Assembly: GCA_045837725.1 (NCBI GenBank)
Contig: JBEWZL010000073.1
Span: forward strand, 62,001-126,000
DNA: 64,000 nt
Source: Vermamoeba vermiformis
Lineage: Eukaryota; Tubulinea; Echinamoebida
Reading direction: 5' to 3'
A model generated the notes under the pieces. That model had not been told where the DNA came from. It ran no database searches and saw nothing but the letters and a program-made list of their open reading frames with translations. A program made the position numbers and the translations under genes. Each line of letters begins with the position of its first letter. Position 1 is the first letter of the stretch. Of this stretch, positions 48,441 to 62,928 are shown piece by piece.

Positions 48441-51400
48441 ATGTCGTGGCTCAAACAACTCTTCAGCAACAGACGCAGCACGGCCTCGTCGTCCACGCGC
48501 TCATCGGGCTCAGAACACAGCACGGGCTCGAATAACAAACCTTCGCTCGACTCGGATGACACCAAAGAAATTCAACCGCCGTCACCCAACCACTACTTCG
48601 AGTATGTAGCACACTATATATACAATGCTGGATTATTGTCATAGTATCGATCACATTACTGCTCGTGCGGATCCGTTTTTCAAATAATTATTTTATCGTG
48701 CGCTGTAATGGCATTGTAATTGCCTATTAATCGCGTCACAGTAATCAATATACAATAATGATATGAATAATGATGTTCATACAGCGTTAAATGCTTGAAA
48801 ATTTCGGATCTCACCTTTAAATGTTCATTTAATCATTTAAGCTCGCTGTATTTAATGTAATTAATGCTCACATCACGTTTATACGATTTATTTCTGTCAT
48901 TTTGACAATTAACGGTGAGAGATCTGACAGATCTAACCTTCTCGCTGAAAGATTCTTTACTGAACGAGCACCCTTATTGCCACTATATTGTGAGGAACAG
49001 CGCGCTAATGCCGTTCTATTTTTAGATACGAATACGATGCAGTCGCGCTTCTAGAACACTGGCAGAAGTTTCACAGTGATCTGAGCGTGCAGTCATTGCA
49101 AGAATTTATCGGAGAATATCGCCGACAAGAGGAACTGCTCGGCACAAAAGAGGAATTTCACGCGCAGCGACAGTTGATTGGCCTCAGCTTGCCTTATTTG
49201 GAACCCCGCTTGCTCGCAGCACTCGAGCAGGGCACGCACCAGCACGATGCGCACACGAGCACGTGGGTGGCCCTGGTAGAGATCCTCAGCCGCGCCTCGT
49301 ACAACATTGCCGTGCTGTCGAGTGAGTCGTGTCGGCGGCTGATTGGTCAGTTAATTGGCTATTTTCGCGCGCTCATCGCAGACCTGCGCGGCGATGCCAA
49401 AGATGGCAATCGGACCTCGCTGCTGGGCAGTCATCGATCACGTGAGGATCTTGCTGTTAATGAACCAGCGGCGGAACTCGATGCGACGAGTCTGTACCGT
49501 TCACTGAATGGTTTGCAGGCCCTGGTGACGACCTTCAGTCAGCTGAGCAGCCCTGGGCACGCGTGGCGCCATCAGTACCAGATTGAAGCGCTCAAACTGC
49601 AGCTCAATGTGCGCGGCATGAGTGCGCTGATTGACCTCAACAAACAGACGCTGCTCAGCAATGACGTCATCAACTTGCTCGTCGGTACGTACGGCACTTG
49701 CCTTATTTGGTAATATCTCGCTCACTCATGCGCAGATCTGTTGCGTGTCGTACACGGTCTGACAGCGGAACAACTCAACGGATCACGTGTCACCTACGAG
49801 CTGACCATGAGTGCGCTGAATCTGATTGGTGGCCTGGTGCACGACTGTCACAACGCACAACCTTTTTTGGACAAATCTCCCGCACTGTTCGAACTGCTCG
49901 CCGATCATCTCGGCTGGCCCAGTGACGTGTATGTGACACGTGTCAATGCGGGTACTTTGCCATTGTTTATTGACGTGCTATTTTTAGCTGCCCTCGATGG
50001 AAGCTCACTGCAGACACGCAAGTGACACCTGTCATATCCGAGCACGATCTGTTCATGTTTGAACTGCTCACCATTCAAGTGTTCACTGAACTCAGGTACG
50101 CGCCTATAAATAGCACACTCGTTCACTGAACTAACACTGTCACGTGCCAGCATTCTCAGCTCGACGAACATGCGGCGGTGGCGCACGACAGGTGGATTTC
50201 AGCGCGTGATTGATTGGGTGCTCTGGACTGCTGTCACTTTCCAAAAAAAGCTATCCGAACCCACACCTGACTCGATATGGCAAGTGGCATCGTTCACGCC
50301 GTACCTGTCGCGCTTGACACTCGGCAAACACGTGACGAGTCAAGGAATGACACGTGTCACTTCAGACGATGAAATTTCACCGCGCGAGACAGCCAACAGT
50401 GCCCTGACTCCGACACCTCCGCGTCCGTGGCACATTTGCAATGTTCCGCTGGCCATGATCTTTCAAGTGCTGTACTGTCTCTGTGTGGGAGGCCTCCAAG
50501 CTAATTATAGCCACCAGACCAACACGGCCAATTCTCCGAATTTAAATTTGCAGGTGTTGAATATATTGATGGATCTGTTCAACAGCGACATTCGACAGAC
50601 GCCGCAGAACATTGTCGCGCGCGAGTGGCTGAGTGACACGTGTCCCGAGTGTCAACTGCTGGTCTTGGACTTTGTGTCGCGCTTGGCGGTAGATTTCCCA
50701 GCTGTCAAACCGCAGCTCTTGGCGTGCAATCTGTGGCCCACACTCAGCTCGCAGTACTTCTTTGCACCGCTGCTCTGGCACGTGACTGATGCCACGGCGC
50801 GCGGGCTAAATATAGAACACCCAATCACCAAGAACATCACGGGCACGTATCTATTTTTGGAACACCGGCGCTACCTGTTTCAACTGATCGAATTCTTGGC
50901 GACACTTGGTGATAGCTGTCACTTTGAGTGCGCCACGCTGCTCGTAAGTACAACGACATTTCCTTATTTGGCAATGTACTAACCACACACCAGACACTTT
51001 GGCAGCAGTGCTACGTGCAGTTCTACAAGAGTTATTCCGCCGTGTTGACAGCACAGCAGACGGCCCTGAGTCAGGCCATGGACAGCAGTGACCACCACGT
51101 GACTTCGCGGAAATTATCTTTGCAGCCATTCTTCAACGCGACACTCGTGCTCGAGTCACGTGATCACAAACCAGATCTCGCGGCGTATCTCGAGGCCTAT
51201 TATTGGCTGTCACATTTGCTGTCGCGTTTGCTGTCACAAAGCCGCGGAGAAATGACGCGTCAAATACTGCTGCACTCCATTCAGCTAAATATAGGCACAG
51301 GGCAGGTGCTGGTGACGTCATCGACTGCTGTGCCCGAGTCTTCAGTGAAACACGTGCCCTTGACGCTGCCACTGCTCTGCAACACGGGTCTGCTGTTGAC

Positions 51401-54400
51401 AGGTGTCAATGCGTGTCAACCAGAGATCAGCGAGCACGACCGCCAAGATCGTCACGTGACACGTCAACACGTGCTCGATCTGATCGGTGCGGTGCTGGGA
51501 ATGACATCCAGCGCCACTCCCAGCGTGACACTGGCCCTGGTCGATGACGCGCTGCTCGAGCTCATGTTCGGACTGCTCCGCGAGTCTGCCATGCGACGCT
51601 GGAGCTATAATTGGCTCATCTCAGCTCTCGGAACAGTGCCGAGCAGTGCCGAGGACAAAAATCAGCTGCTAAAATTAGCTACAAAATATCTCAACTATTT
51701 GTGCGCGCTGAGATTGGAGCTCAAAGACGAAGAGCAGCTGTTGCTATTTTTGCTGCAGGGTGAGTGAGGCTATAAATAGAACGGCGCAGTACTCATCACG
51801 TGACAGGACTGCGCATGGTGGCAGGAGGGCGGAACAATAAATCTCAACAAGATCTCCTGCGCGAGGCCGGCGCGTTTGTGAAGCTGTCCAACATGTTGAC
51901 AGGTGTCAAAGCGGTGGATCGACAGCGATTGGACGAATTGAGCAGTCACGTGATTGGCTGTTTGACAGCACTGATGGCCAACAACGCGGAAAATAAGGAA
52001 TTCTTTTCCAAGTCGATTGGTGTCACGCAGTTCAAGACGCTATTATTAGAAGCATACGACAGCAAACTCACCGCACGTGTGCTGAATGGATTGCTACTTA
52101 TGGTAAGTGCAGTGTTGCCGATGCCAGTCTGACACTTGCCTAATTTAGATGACGGACGGCCAAGATCTGGACGATGATTCGCCGAGCAGTCTGATTCAGA
52201 ACAGTTCTATAGCTTTGCTGTTATTCTCGCTCACACCTAATTGGGCGGATGAGGAGCAGGTGACGCTGTACGATCACGTGATTCGCTTGGTGTCCAAACA
52301 CGACATCAATCAGTCCATTCTCGCCAACACCAATCTCATCTATCAGCTGCTCGATCTCCTGCCCCAGATCACTGCTGGACCCGTGCAAGGTATGCGCGGT
52401 GTATTCACTGACACGTGACCTGACAATGGATGTCTATTTTTAGAACGCGCGCTGTCCCTGGTGGCACTGCTGTCCAAACAAGGCATCACCGTGCGCGAGT
52501 TGAAAAAGCTGTTCACGCTGTTCAAACCTGTCGCTGATCGGCGCGTAAGTCACTCTTTGACACGTGTCACCCAGTGCTGATCTATTTTTAGTCTCCGCTC
52601 ACCCCCGTGCTCGTGCAAGTGCTCGAAGCAGTGGCCCGTGCCAGCGCCGATGTGATCAGTGCCTCGTCACGTGATCTCGAGAACAGCACGGTGGCACTCA
52701 CTAATAATAGCACCACGCAGTTCACGGCCAGTGCAGGCTCGAGCTCGTTCTTTGAATTCAACGGCCGACACAGTGCTGTCACCGTGCTGTCAACGTGTCA
52801 GTGGCCGCTGGGGCTGGATGACAGCGACAAGCCCGCGTGTTCGGTGGCACTGTGGCTGCGCGCGACCTCGTGGACGGACCCCTCGCTGGCCCCGCTCTAC
52901 TTGCCGCGCCTGTGCTCGCTGCTCAAGTACGACGGTGGCACTGGTGTCGAGATCTATTTTCGGCCCTCGTGGGACACCTCCACTGCGCACCTCGTGGTAT
53001 CTTTGCAGCCATCACGTGATCAGGCCCCCGTGCTCGTGGAGTTCACGGCCCATCCGCTGTTGGAGCGCGAGTGGTATCACGTGACATTGACTTATATGGT
53101 CACCTCGCGCAAGAACACTGAACTGCACTTGTACGTCAACGGCCGTCACGTGCAGCACGAGACTGTGCGCGCCCCGTACATCTTCAAGGTGAGTGCTGTC
53201 CTAATTAGGCAATCACGTGCTGACCTCTCGCGCAGGGCTTGGACTGTGTGCGCATCGGTTCGAATGCGGAAGTGTACCGCACTGCCAGCACGATATACCG
53301 CGAATCGAGTTTTTACGGACAGATGGCCAATGTCTACTGGTTCAGCGACGAACTCACCGCACCGCACGTGGCAGCTATTTATAGACTCGGACCCAACTAC
53401 ATGGCCAACTTCCAGGGCGACAGTGCTGCGGAGGTAGCGGAACAACTCGATCTTTCAGTGAACCAGGCCATGCAGCTGTTGAGCGAACTGCGCGCCATGG
53501 TGCACGTGGCATTCATGGCACAGGCCTGCGTGCAGCTGTCACCAGATGTCAAACTCAAGTCCGTGCCAGCACTCATTGCAAATGCCCCGTTGACACCTGT
53601 CAATGAGCGTGCCGTGTCAGAAGCCGATTCGCTCTGTTACGACTGCAGTCCTGAGTCACTGCCACGTGCTCGCCGTCACGCCGTGCTCACAGGTCAGTGT
53701 TTGACACGTGTCACTCGCATATATATCATTGCAAGTGTTTCTAATTCTCCGCGTGACAGGTGTCAGTGTCATCACGCGCTCGATTCTGCACGACATTGTC
53801 AACTGTCTCGGAGGTGTCTCCGCACTGTTGCCACTGTTCCAACAGCTCGATCTCGCGGAGGATTCCGATCACGTGACTGCACCGCTCTACACCTTCGCCG
53901 CGGACATTGTGCGCGTGATTGCCTGGCTCTTGGTGGCACCTCCGCGCTCGGAGAAAACAGCTAATAATAGCACCGCGGACGAGTGGCACCGCCAGCACCA
54001 AATTAAGTTCTATCACCAGGGCGGCTTCCCAATCGTGTCGTATCTCCTGCTGAGATCGTCGCCGCAGAATCTCACCATTGAGCTGCTCGATGCTTTGCAA
54101 CTATTTCTCAAAGAATACAAACAGCCCAACACACGTGTTGGCATGTTGATCGGTACGATGAAATTTCATTGCAATCTCCCCGCTAATCTCCGCACAGAAC
54201 CACTCGAAGACGATCTGTTTTTGCACTTGTTCTTCAATTTCCATTTATGGATATACGCCGAGTACGCCGTTCAGAAGCACCTGTTGACACGTGTCTTGCC
54301 GTTCTACGTGCACAAAATCAAACGTCTGCGCACCGTGTTTGGCGTGCAGCCATTTTTAGACGCACTGCGGCTGTACTACTGGACAGCACGTGACAGTCAC

Positions 54401-57400
54401 TCCATGGCCGTGGAGCCCGTGCACCACCCCGTGACTGGCACCTGTGTCGGACGCAGACCCGATGATCATCACGTGATCGATCTCCAGCGCGATCTCGTGG
54501 CCCTGGTCGAACTCACCGTGCAGGACGGAATAACTGTCGATGAGACACGTGCTCTGCTGTGAGTATTCGGCCCTCGTTCAGTGAATGGTGCGATGCTAAT
54601 ATTTCCTAATTAGGCAATTCATGATTGACTGCAAAGAGAACGGCCAGCTCATTTTAGTGCTGAAAATGATGGTGCGGCTATTATTAGCACCAAATCAGAC
54701 GGGCACTTATCTACTGAACGCGCTGTTGACACTTGGTGGCACTGACACGCTGCTGCTATTATTAGACAACCCAAACAAGTCCGTGCAGGTCTTGGTGCTG
54801 ATGCTGATCGATCTCATTATAGAAAATGTCAAATCGACACCTGCACGAAGTGTCACTGAGGGACAGGACAGTCCTGCCTTAAATAGAAATCAGTCTGGAC
54901 CCCTCGCAATCATTGCCACAAATTCGAGCAAAGACAGTGCCGTGCTGACCGACTCTTTGGCGCGCTTGCCCCCGATATTTCCTATTAAGGCAATCACCAA
55001 CACGAGCACTGCCTCACCCGTGTCCACGCCCACATTGACATCGAGTGACAGCGCGGTGGCACTCACTGCGGAGAAATCTCCGATGCAGATCAGCACCCCC
55101 GTGATGAAATCTCGTTCTCGGAGATTGTTCCGCCAGAAATCAGCCTCGCGCGTGAAGATCAGTCAGATGATGGCACGTGCTGTCAGTTTGAGCGAAGACA
55201 TGTCGCCGTTGACAGCTATTTTAACACATCACCTCACGGGACACGTGGATCAGCCGAACAACACCAATGTAGCTAATAATAGCGATGAGTCACGTGACGA
55301 CAGTGCCGAGGGAGATCTCGCGCGCAGTGCATCGAGCACGCGACACGAACTGTACAACATTCTGTTCGCCATGCTCGTTGGCAAGTGGCACGAGACGTCA
55401 AGTGTCACGGTGACAGGTGTCAATGACGATCTTGCGGAGCCACACGTGGGCAAGGTACGTGCTGCGGTTATTTATGGCACCAAGATCTAATTTTAGCCGC
55501 AGATCTTCGTGGACGACAAAGTGTCCCTGACGCACTTTCCTGTTTTGGAAGTGCTGTTCGGTCTGGTCCAATCACACGCCAGCACGACACATCTGTTGCT
55601 GCAAGATCTCGCGCTCTTGTTGCAGCGGCACGACAACTGCCACGCCTTCAAACGACTCGCTGGCTGGCACGTGCACCTGCTCTCCTTGCTGTTCGACGGT
55701 ATGTGCGCTATTGCCTAATTAGTACATGCCTCGCTAACCCTCGCGGTGACAGCGGACAGCGTGACATTCGACATTGTGTGTCAGATCTACAAGTGGCTGC
55801 TGCTCGATGCGCTGCAGTACGACAAGGACGGCTGGACACTGCTGTACGAGACCGAGGCCTACTGCACGCACTTCAACGACAAGGGCGTCGATGCACCGCG
55901 GTTCATGAACCAGTTGATCCGCTCGGTGGTGGCAGAGCTGTGCAAGGAGTCGTGGAACTACAACAAGACGACCAAAGACACCTCGCGCATGAATGTGCTG
56001 CGCGGCCTGCACGAGCGCGACAGTGCGCTGAAGAACAACTTGATGCTGTTCATCTTGTTCGTCGAGGAGTACCTCTACTACCGCTTGGATGGCACTGCGG
56101 AGGACAGCAACGAGCGCACTTCGGATCACGTGACGGACGAGGACGACGAGGAACAACAGCGGAACAATTCGCTCGATGAAGACAAGTTCCACAACTATCA
56201 CGTGACCATGATCATTCGCGCACGTGGTCCCGAGGGTCACGAGTACGACGAGGAGTACAACACCGCACGTGATGTGGCACGTGGCCGCATTTGGCGCGAT
56301 GTGGAGATAGCAATGAATCTCGTCGATCTCGTGATGAATCTCAATCTCGCCAAGATCATTCAAATCTCCGTGCCACAGCCCAATTCTTCTGGCACACTCA
56401 AGCGCGTAAGTGCTAATTATAGCTCCTGCACGTCATTGCTAACGAGCTAAATTTAGACCATGGTGCGTGTGCGTGAAGGTGGTCTGCGCCAGCTCGTGCT
56501 GCGATTGGTCAGTGCGTGTCTGTACGAGCACTCGGAGACTGACAGCGGAGATCACGCGAGATCAGTGCGAGATTTCCTCGTGCGCACCATCCCGCAGCTG
56601 CACGCCATCATGCGCAAGAAGGCGAGCACTGAAGAGGTGCACTACGTAGCATTGCACTTGTTGCGCGCACTGAAATTGCGGCACCTGGCAGCCACGTGGC
56701 AGGAAATCTCGGGCACGAGTCCCGTGAATGGCGCGAGTCCAGCGGCGCAACTGATCAGCGACACGATCAAAGAGACCAAAGAGAGTGCGGTGCTGAGCAA
56801 GTCAGCCCTGGTGCGCGATCACGGCGATCTGTTGGTGATGATCCACTGGCTGCAAGATCTGCTCGTCAATCACGTCAAGTCGCCGCTCATTGCCTCGTTC
56901 AAGAAAGACAATCTCCCGCACGAGCAGCAGCGCAAAGTCAAAGATGTGGTGGCACAGTTGACGCAGGGCTATCACGCCAATGGTCCGCTCAATCTCCAGC
57001 CCGGAGCTGACTCCGGTCACGTGTTCAAAATCAGCAGCAGCACCTATCAATCTCCGCTGCTATCTCCGACATTCATTGCAACAATGTTGACGCTCATCCA
57101 GGGCAGCACGGCCTCGACCTCGCTGACGTATCTCGAAGCATATCTCGCGTCACGTGCTGCACCGCTGACCACGCACGAGATTGACATGGCGCAGTCCATT
57201 CTCAAGACACGTGTCAAATGGCTGGCCGTGTCACAGCGGCAGATTGACGAGTACTTGACGCGGCAAAATCTGAACATCATGGAGACCACGCGGCGCATTG
57301 AGCACGTGAAGACAACGCTGTTCAGTGAATCGCAGTTCGAACAGCGCATTCATGAACTGAAGATGTCACTCAAAGATGCCTACGCGCGCATTGCCAATCA

Positions 57401-60343
57401 GTGGAAGCGCATTCTCCGTTCACTGAACAACGAGCGCGGGCCGTGGTGTCCGCAACAGCCGTCACGTGTCTATTGGAAGCTCGACAAGACGGAGAATTCG
57501 CTGCGCATGCGACTGAAGCTGAAGCGGAATTACAACTTCAACGACCACCGCGATGCCGTGCAGCACAAAGAGGCACGTGATTCGAGTGCTATAAATAGCA
57601 AGGGACTCGACGACTACGAGCGGTTGAGACTGCTGAAATTGCCCGTGCGACGAGGTAACTGTCGACTATTTTAAGACTGCCACAGATATGTACTAATTTG
57701 GCAATAGACTTCATGGAGCGCTACGAAGAGGAGGAAATGCCCGATGATCAGATCGTCACCGCGGACACGAGCACCAATCTCGGAGCGAGTTCCGAGATTC
57801 AGCTCATCACGCGCAAGAGTTCTTCCGCCGCACAACAGACACCAGCCCCTGCCCCCGCCCCCTCGTACCGCATTGTGATGCGCGTGTCCGCGGAGTGGAT
57901 CACACCGTCCAATGTCTACCAGGGCCTGCTCGCTCTCGTGCTGGTCAGTGCGGACAACAGCTGTCACGTGACATTCACTGAAGATCTCGCGGAGAATGCT
58001 CCGAACACAGCACGTGCGCGCAAGATGAAGCACTGGGCCGTGCACGACATCCGCGGCATGCACATGCGCCGTTACCTTTTAAGGCGAAGTGCAGTGGAGC
58101 TGTTCATGAACGACCAGACAAACAATCTGTTCAATCTGTCCAAGAAAGACTGTCAACGGCTGTACCAGAAGATCATCGGTCTCAAGCCACTGTCGCTGCT
58201 GTCCATCACGGAGATGAAGTTGACGCCCGACCAGATCTTGTTGGCGAGTGGGCTGTGCGACAAGTGGCGCCACCGACACATCAGCAACTTCGAGTACTTG
58301 ATGCACCTCAACACCATTGCTGGCAGAACGTACAACGACCTCACGCAGTACCCTGTGTTCCCCTGGGTGCTGCAGGACTACACCAGTCACGTGCTCGATT
58401 TGGACAATCCACGTGTCTATCGAGATCTGAGCAAGCCCATTGGTGCCATCAATGCCGAGCGCTTGAAGTACTTCCAAGACCGCTACGAGCAGTGGGAGTC
58501 GATGCAAGACCAGGGCAGTGTGCCACCCTTCCACTACGGCAGTCACTACTCGAGTGCGGGGGTCGTGCTCTATTATCTCATTCGCGTTGAGCCCTTCACC
58601 ACGCTGCACATTCAGCTGCAGGGCGGCAAGTTCGATCACACTGACCGCTTGTTCCACTCGATCGAACAGACCTGGCACAGCTGCACGCACGACACGAGTG
58701 ACGTCAAGGAACTCATTCCCGAATTCTTTTATTTCCCCGAATTCCTCACCAATCACAACTCGTTTGACTTTGGCACCAAGCAGAATGGCATCAAGATGAA
58801 TGACGTCCTCTTGCCACCCTGGGCCAACAACAGTCCCGAGCAGTTCATTCGTCTGCATCGCCGCGCCCTCGAGTCCGAATACGTCTCACTTCATCTGCAC
58901 AAGTGGATCGATCTCGTCTTTGGTTATTTGCAGCGCGGTCATCCAGCGCGCGAGGCCAACAACGTGTTCTACTATCTGACCTACGAAGGTGCCGTGGATC
59001 TCGACGAAATTACAGATCCAGTGCTCAAAGTCTCCACGCGCGATCAAATTGCACACTTCGGTCAAACACCCTCGCAACTGCTCAAAGCAGAGCCGCACGT
59101 GGCCCGATTCCCACTGACCACTGATCTGTCCAATCACTACCGCTCTATATTTGTGCGCCCTGACATGCTGGACATTTATCGTATAAACCTCGAGCCCGTC
59201 AATCCCTCGGGCACCAATACGAGCACCAGCACCGAACTGAGTGGCGCGATAGTGTACATGTCCTGCGCGATGATGAATGACCGAGTGATTGCAGTGGACG
59301 AGTACGGCTTGATTCGCATCTATCGGCTGATACGACCTCTCACCTGGCAACACGTCGAGTCCAATCACCCGTTCAAGTACTTGCCCAATTACAGACAACG
59401 ACTCGATCACCACGCTACTGACGGAGATCAGTCGATGACACTTGACACGTCACGCCACGGTCAGCACTTGACCACACGGCACAGCACACATCAATTTGCC
59501 ATCAGCCCCGACGGTCGCACGCTCTACTCTGCGGCACACTGGGACGGCACTGCGAAGGTGGTAGCCATTGACTCGCACAGTCTGAGCAGTGTCGCTGGTG
59601 GCAGCAGTTCACAGACAGCACTCAGTCTCAGCCCCGTGGGACTCGTGCACTCCAAGCCTCCGCTCACTTGTCTGGCCTTGGCAGAGGACGGAGGTCTGTT
59701 GGTGACTGGCTGCGCTGACACAACACTCACTGTGTGGACTGTGCACGGCCCTGGCCTTACTGCCGCGAACCCTGCCTCCAATGTCATTTCTCCGCAACGC
59801 AACACGGCGAAATCTCCGCTACTGCCTGTGACTCTTCATCCGCGTCACGTGCTCTACGGCCACGACCGTGAAATTACAGCCGTGGCCATCAGTCGCGATC
59901 TCGATGTGTGCCTCAGTGGCAGTCGTGATGGCACCTGTCTCGTGCACACTCTCAAGCAGGGTCAATACGTCAGGGCTCTGCAGTTGCCGCACACCAATGC
60001 CTCAATTGACATGATTGCTATCTGTGCGACCACAGGACACTTCGTCATGTACTCCAAGTCCAGCTTGACGCTCTATCTCTACACCATCAACGGCAAGCTG
60101 TTGGCCCAGACTGACGCCAACGACCACTTGAATCACATGGTGGTGACCAAGGACGGCGAGTACTTGATCAGCGGTGGTCGCAAGGGTACGGTGGTTATTC
60201 GCACGCTGTTCACATTGCAGACAGTGCACAAGTTCCAAGTCGATGCTGCAGTCTGTTCATTGGCCCTCACCGCTGAAGAGAAACATCTGCTCGTAGGACT
60301 TGACAACGGCAAAATGATCTTGTTCTACCCTCGCGGCTTGTAA
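48441..60343 (+). CDS. neurobeachin/LRBA-type BEACH-domain protein
   Basis: Sixteen exons: 48441-48601, 49026-49684, 49736-50021, 50151-50943, 50994-51759, 51807-52102, 52149-52389, 52444-52544, 52592-53188, 53236-53692, 53760-54558, 54614-55454, 55497-55698, 55753-56405, 56457-57654, 57708-60343, about 3,560 residues. Helical armadillo-like N-terminal part; a concanavalin-like domain about 1100-1300 ([31 protein letters not shown]); a long helical middle; a PH-like domain ([20 protein letters not shown]); a BEACH domain ([48 protein letters not shown]); and C-terminal WD40 repeats. The family acts in membrane trafficking, LRBA/NBEA through PKA anchoring and receptor sorting. Between exons 3 and 4 an open stretch at 50043-50095 ([18 protein letters not shown]) would need a one-base frame change to be coding; the 129-base intron closes in phase without it. 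Iterated palindromes are dense except in the BEACH-WD part. Confidence 0.93.
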
Positions 60344-60356
60344 TTGTTGTCAACCG

Positions 60357-60362
60357 AATAAA
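60357..60362 (+). terminator. poly(A) signal AATAAA
   Basis: AATAAA 14 bases after the neurobeachin stop codon (60341-60343). Confidence 0.45.
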
Positions 60363-61643
60363 CAATTTTTCAACGAAATTGCGCACATGTTCGTTGTACT
60401 ACCGTCCAATAAAATCAATTTATGACCACAAGGTAGCAGTCAACGCGTACTTTAACTCGCATAAAATACGAATGAAAAATGCTTAAACCTGCGTTTTGGT
60501 TCATGAATAAAAGCGAAATTTCTCAAACTCAGAAGGGTTGTCGTAATGCGTAAATTGGTCTTAAGTCACTTTGTAATGCTCTCATTAACAAATTGCTTTC
60601 ATGACTTGATGTTTGTGATGTATTCCACCGGGTGCGCGGTTGGTTGGCAAACTTGAAGCATAAACAAAGCTCCTTGTGCTCGCATTTGCCATTGCTTGGT
60701 GCTCGACGATGCACTACGGCAAATAACATTGGATTACACTTGATTTGCTGTTGTAGATGCATTAGTAAATGTTTGATCTGCTTCACGAGTTGTGGAAAAA
60801 TAGTTTGTACGGGCGGAGAAAGAATTTTGCTTTTGGTACAAAAAAGGTGCGATCGCGTGGCAAGCAAAACCGCTTTACGTACCATTAGAATGACTCTTAT
60901 GAACTGGTATGGTATGTCATGGTAACACACTTTGGTGATATGAAAGTATGACTGCTATTTCGGCTCAACCAAAGAGTTTTGAGGCCGAAGAACAAAGGAT
61001 CTTGGCAACAAAAGCATTATATTTATCGCGCTCTTATCAGTATTCATAAACGGAACTTATCTTTGAACATAGTCCGGATTCTACCGGGTTTGGATTTGTT
61101 CGATGTCCCCAAGTTTCTAGCTAAGGTCGCTGAAGGTAGAGAGAGCTTAAGTTAACTAAAAATAAATATAAAGTTATCCTTGGCATTTAATTGCGCTACA
61201 ACAAAACTGCTTTACCCACCCTTGAGTAACTCGCAAAACCAGTTTTGGTTCATGAAACGGGCACAAGCTAACCTTTGAATAACTCGTAGCAGACGTTATG
61301 AGCCGTCATAGTAATGTATTTTAGTGGTATTAAAACATGGTGCTTGCAATATCGGCTCAACTAGCGTTTTTTTTTGCACATTTTACGCAGCAAGGATCTC
61401 GCTTTATTACGGGAGCCGCTGCAACTACTGTACACCATTGCTATTCAGTCAGAACTACAGTTTGGCACGCATTGGATTGGAAGATGGTGACCGCACGTAC
61501 CTAGGGGTTCGATTGAGATCAGAGCTTTGTGGTCCAGAGTTATTCAATAACAAACAGTTTCGGCCAAAGGTTTATTAAAATATTTGATATATTATTTGCT
61601 AACTATCAGCGAGTTTATTGAACATATTCACTGCTTTATAGAA
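60363..61643. other. 1.28 kb intergenic region without recognisable gene
   Basis: Between two convergent genes. Open frames are short and featureless. Two stretches resemble each other loosely: 60905-60985 (TTTGGTGATATGAAAG ... TCGGCTCAAC) and 61305-61375 (TTAGTGGTATTAAAAC ... TCGGCTCAAC). This suggests an old duplication. The three iterated palindromes are nearly absent here too. Confidence 0.4.
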
Positions 61644-62928
61644 TTATTTTTGGCGCACGTACGCTTGGAAGATCTTGGTCAATTCAGCTTCAGCATCAGC
61701 AGCGCTCACGTGCTCGGCTCCTTGAGTTTGAGTGCACTTCCTATATGCAGCAAGATAGTTAGTACAGGTGTTTACTCAGCTGCACAAGTGACGTACAAAG
61801 CCCAGTTTGAAGCAGCCTTCTTGTGCACCATGTGGTCCCACTCTTGGTGCGTCTCTTCGAGCACCTTCAACATGAAAGCCTAACGCGCCACAAATAATTA
61901 GTACGTGCAGCTAGTACCAAGCATGGTACGCGTACCTTGTCCAACAACTTGCCGCCAAAGCCGAACTGAGCTTGAGGCTTGCCATCGGGCACTTTGTAGT
62001 CACGAATAAATTCGAAGATCTGTTGAGTCTTGCCGGGGAACACCTTGTCGATATCAGAGGCATCTATTTATACAACGTTCTTATGAGTATTCATGCATAA
62101 AGCTCATCTTTGAACAGATGTGCCTCATCTGTTGCCACGTACCGTTCAACTTGTCAGCGTGTTCGTCAGTGACGTCAATGGTGATGAACTTCCAGTCCAT
62201 TTCACCCTCATCAATCATGGCGTAACCACCGAGCACTTTAGCTTGCACAATAGTGCCTGTGGCGTGTAACTTGGTGCCGATCTCGCACACGTCAACGGGG
62301 TCGTTGTCACCTTGAGTAGAATAGTACGATTAAATGTTGGTAATAATTAAATTACATTGCTATGATGCGTACCCTTGGCCTTAGTCTCGGGGTCAACAAT
62401 GGCGGGATTCTCCCAGGTTTGAGGAATAGCGCCATAGTTGTAAGGGAATGGGTATTGAGCAGCGATGTATCTCAACTTGCCGTTCTGCGTAAATATAAAT
62501 AGATATTAATATTGTGGCATGGTACTACGCAGCAGGAGAAGAAAAAAAGACCACCGTAAAGCGACTTACCTTGACGTCTTGGGTAATAGGGTTGAAGGGC
62601 TTAGTCTTGTGGCATTCGAGCTTAGCATGAGTACCACGAGGGATTTCGATGAAGATATTAATAATACCCTTCTCTTTATCGGCCCAAAGAGGCAGATCGT
62701 GCACCAAGGAGACTGGAACTCCGTCTAAACGCAGAAGAAAATTAAAGAGGGTTCAAATAATGAGCATTATCCATTAAGAACCTATTAAAATATTTTTTTA
62801 TGATATTTTTGAAATTATTTGTGTGCGTTCAGCATCTGTTGTTGCAGTAGGCCTTACTCACCCTTAGTGTGGTAGAGTTGATAGTCCAAGGTGCCGAACA
62901 CACCGATTTGCTTAGTGGCGTAAGACAT
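61644..62928 (-). CDS. PPA1: soluble inorganic pyrophosphatase (family I)
   Basis: Seven exons (62928-62862, 62724-62570, 62484-62373, 62310-62143, 62063-61936, 61879-61797, 61740-61644) close to 269 residues. The enzyme hydrolyses pyrophosphate to two phosphates in the cytosol. Family I residues are all in place: FIEIPRGTHAKLE with the substrate Lys/Arg, the YNYGAIPQTWE segment, the metal-binding DNDPVDVCEIG signature, then AMIDEGEMDWK and the C-terminal FGFGGKLLDKAF. The start MSYATKQIGVFGTLDYQLYH has no targeting signal. The exons show almost none of the iterated palindromes, in line with strong constraint. Confidence 0.95.

Noticed and set aside
60363-61643. Genes in the gap between neurobeachin and pyrophosphatase
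   Set aside because: Open frames of up to about 130 codons exist on both strands but have no start context, domains or consistent splicing.
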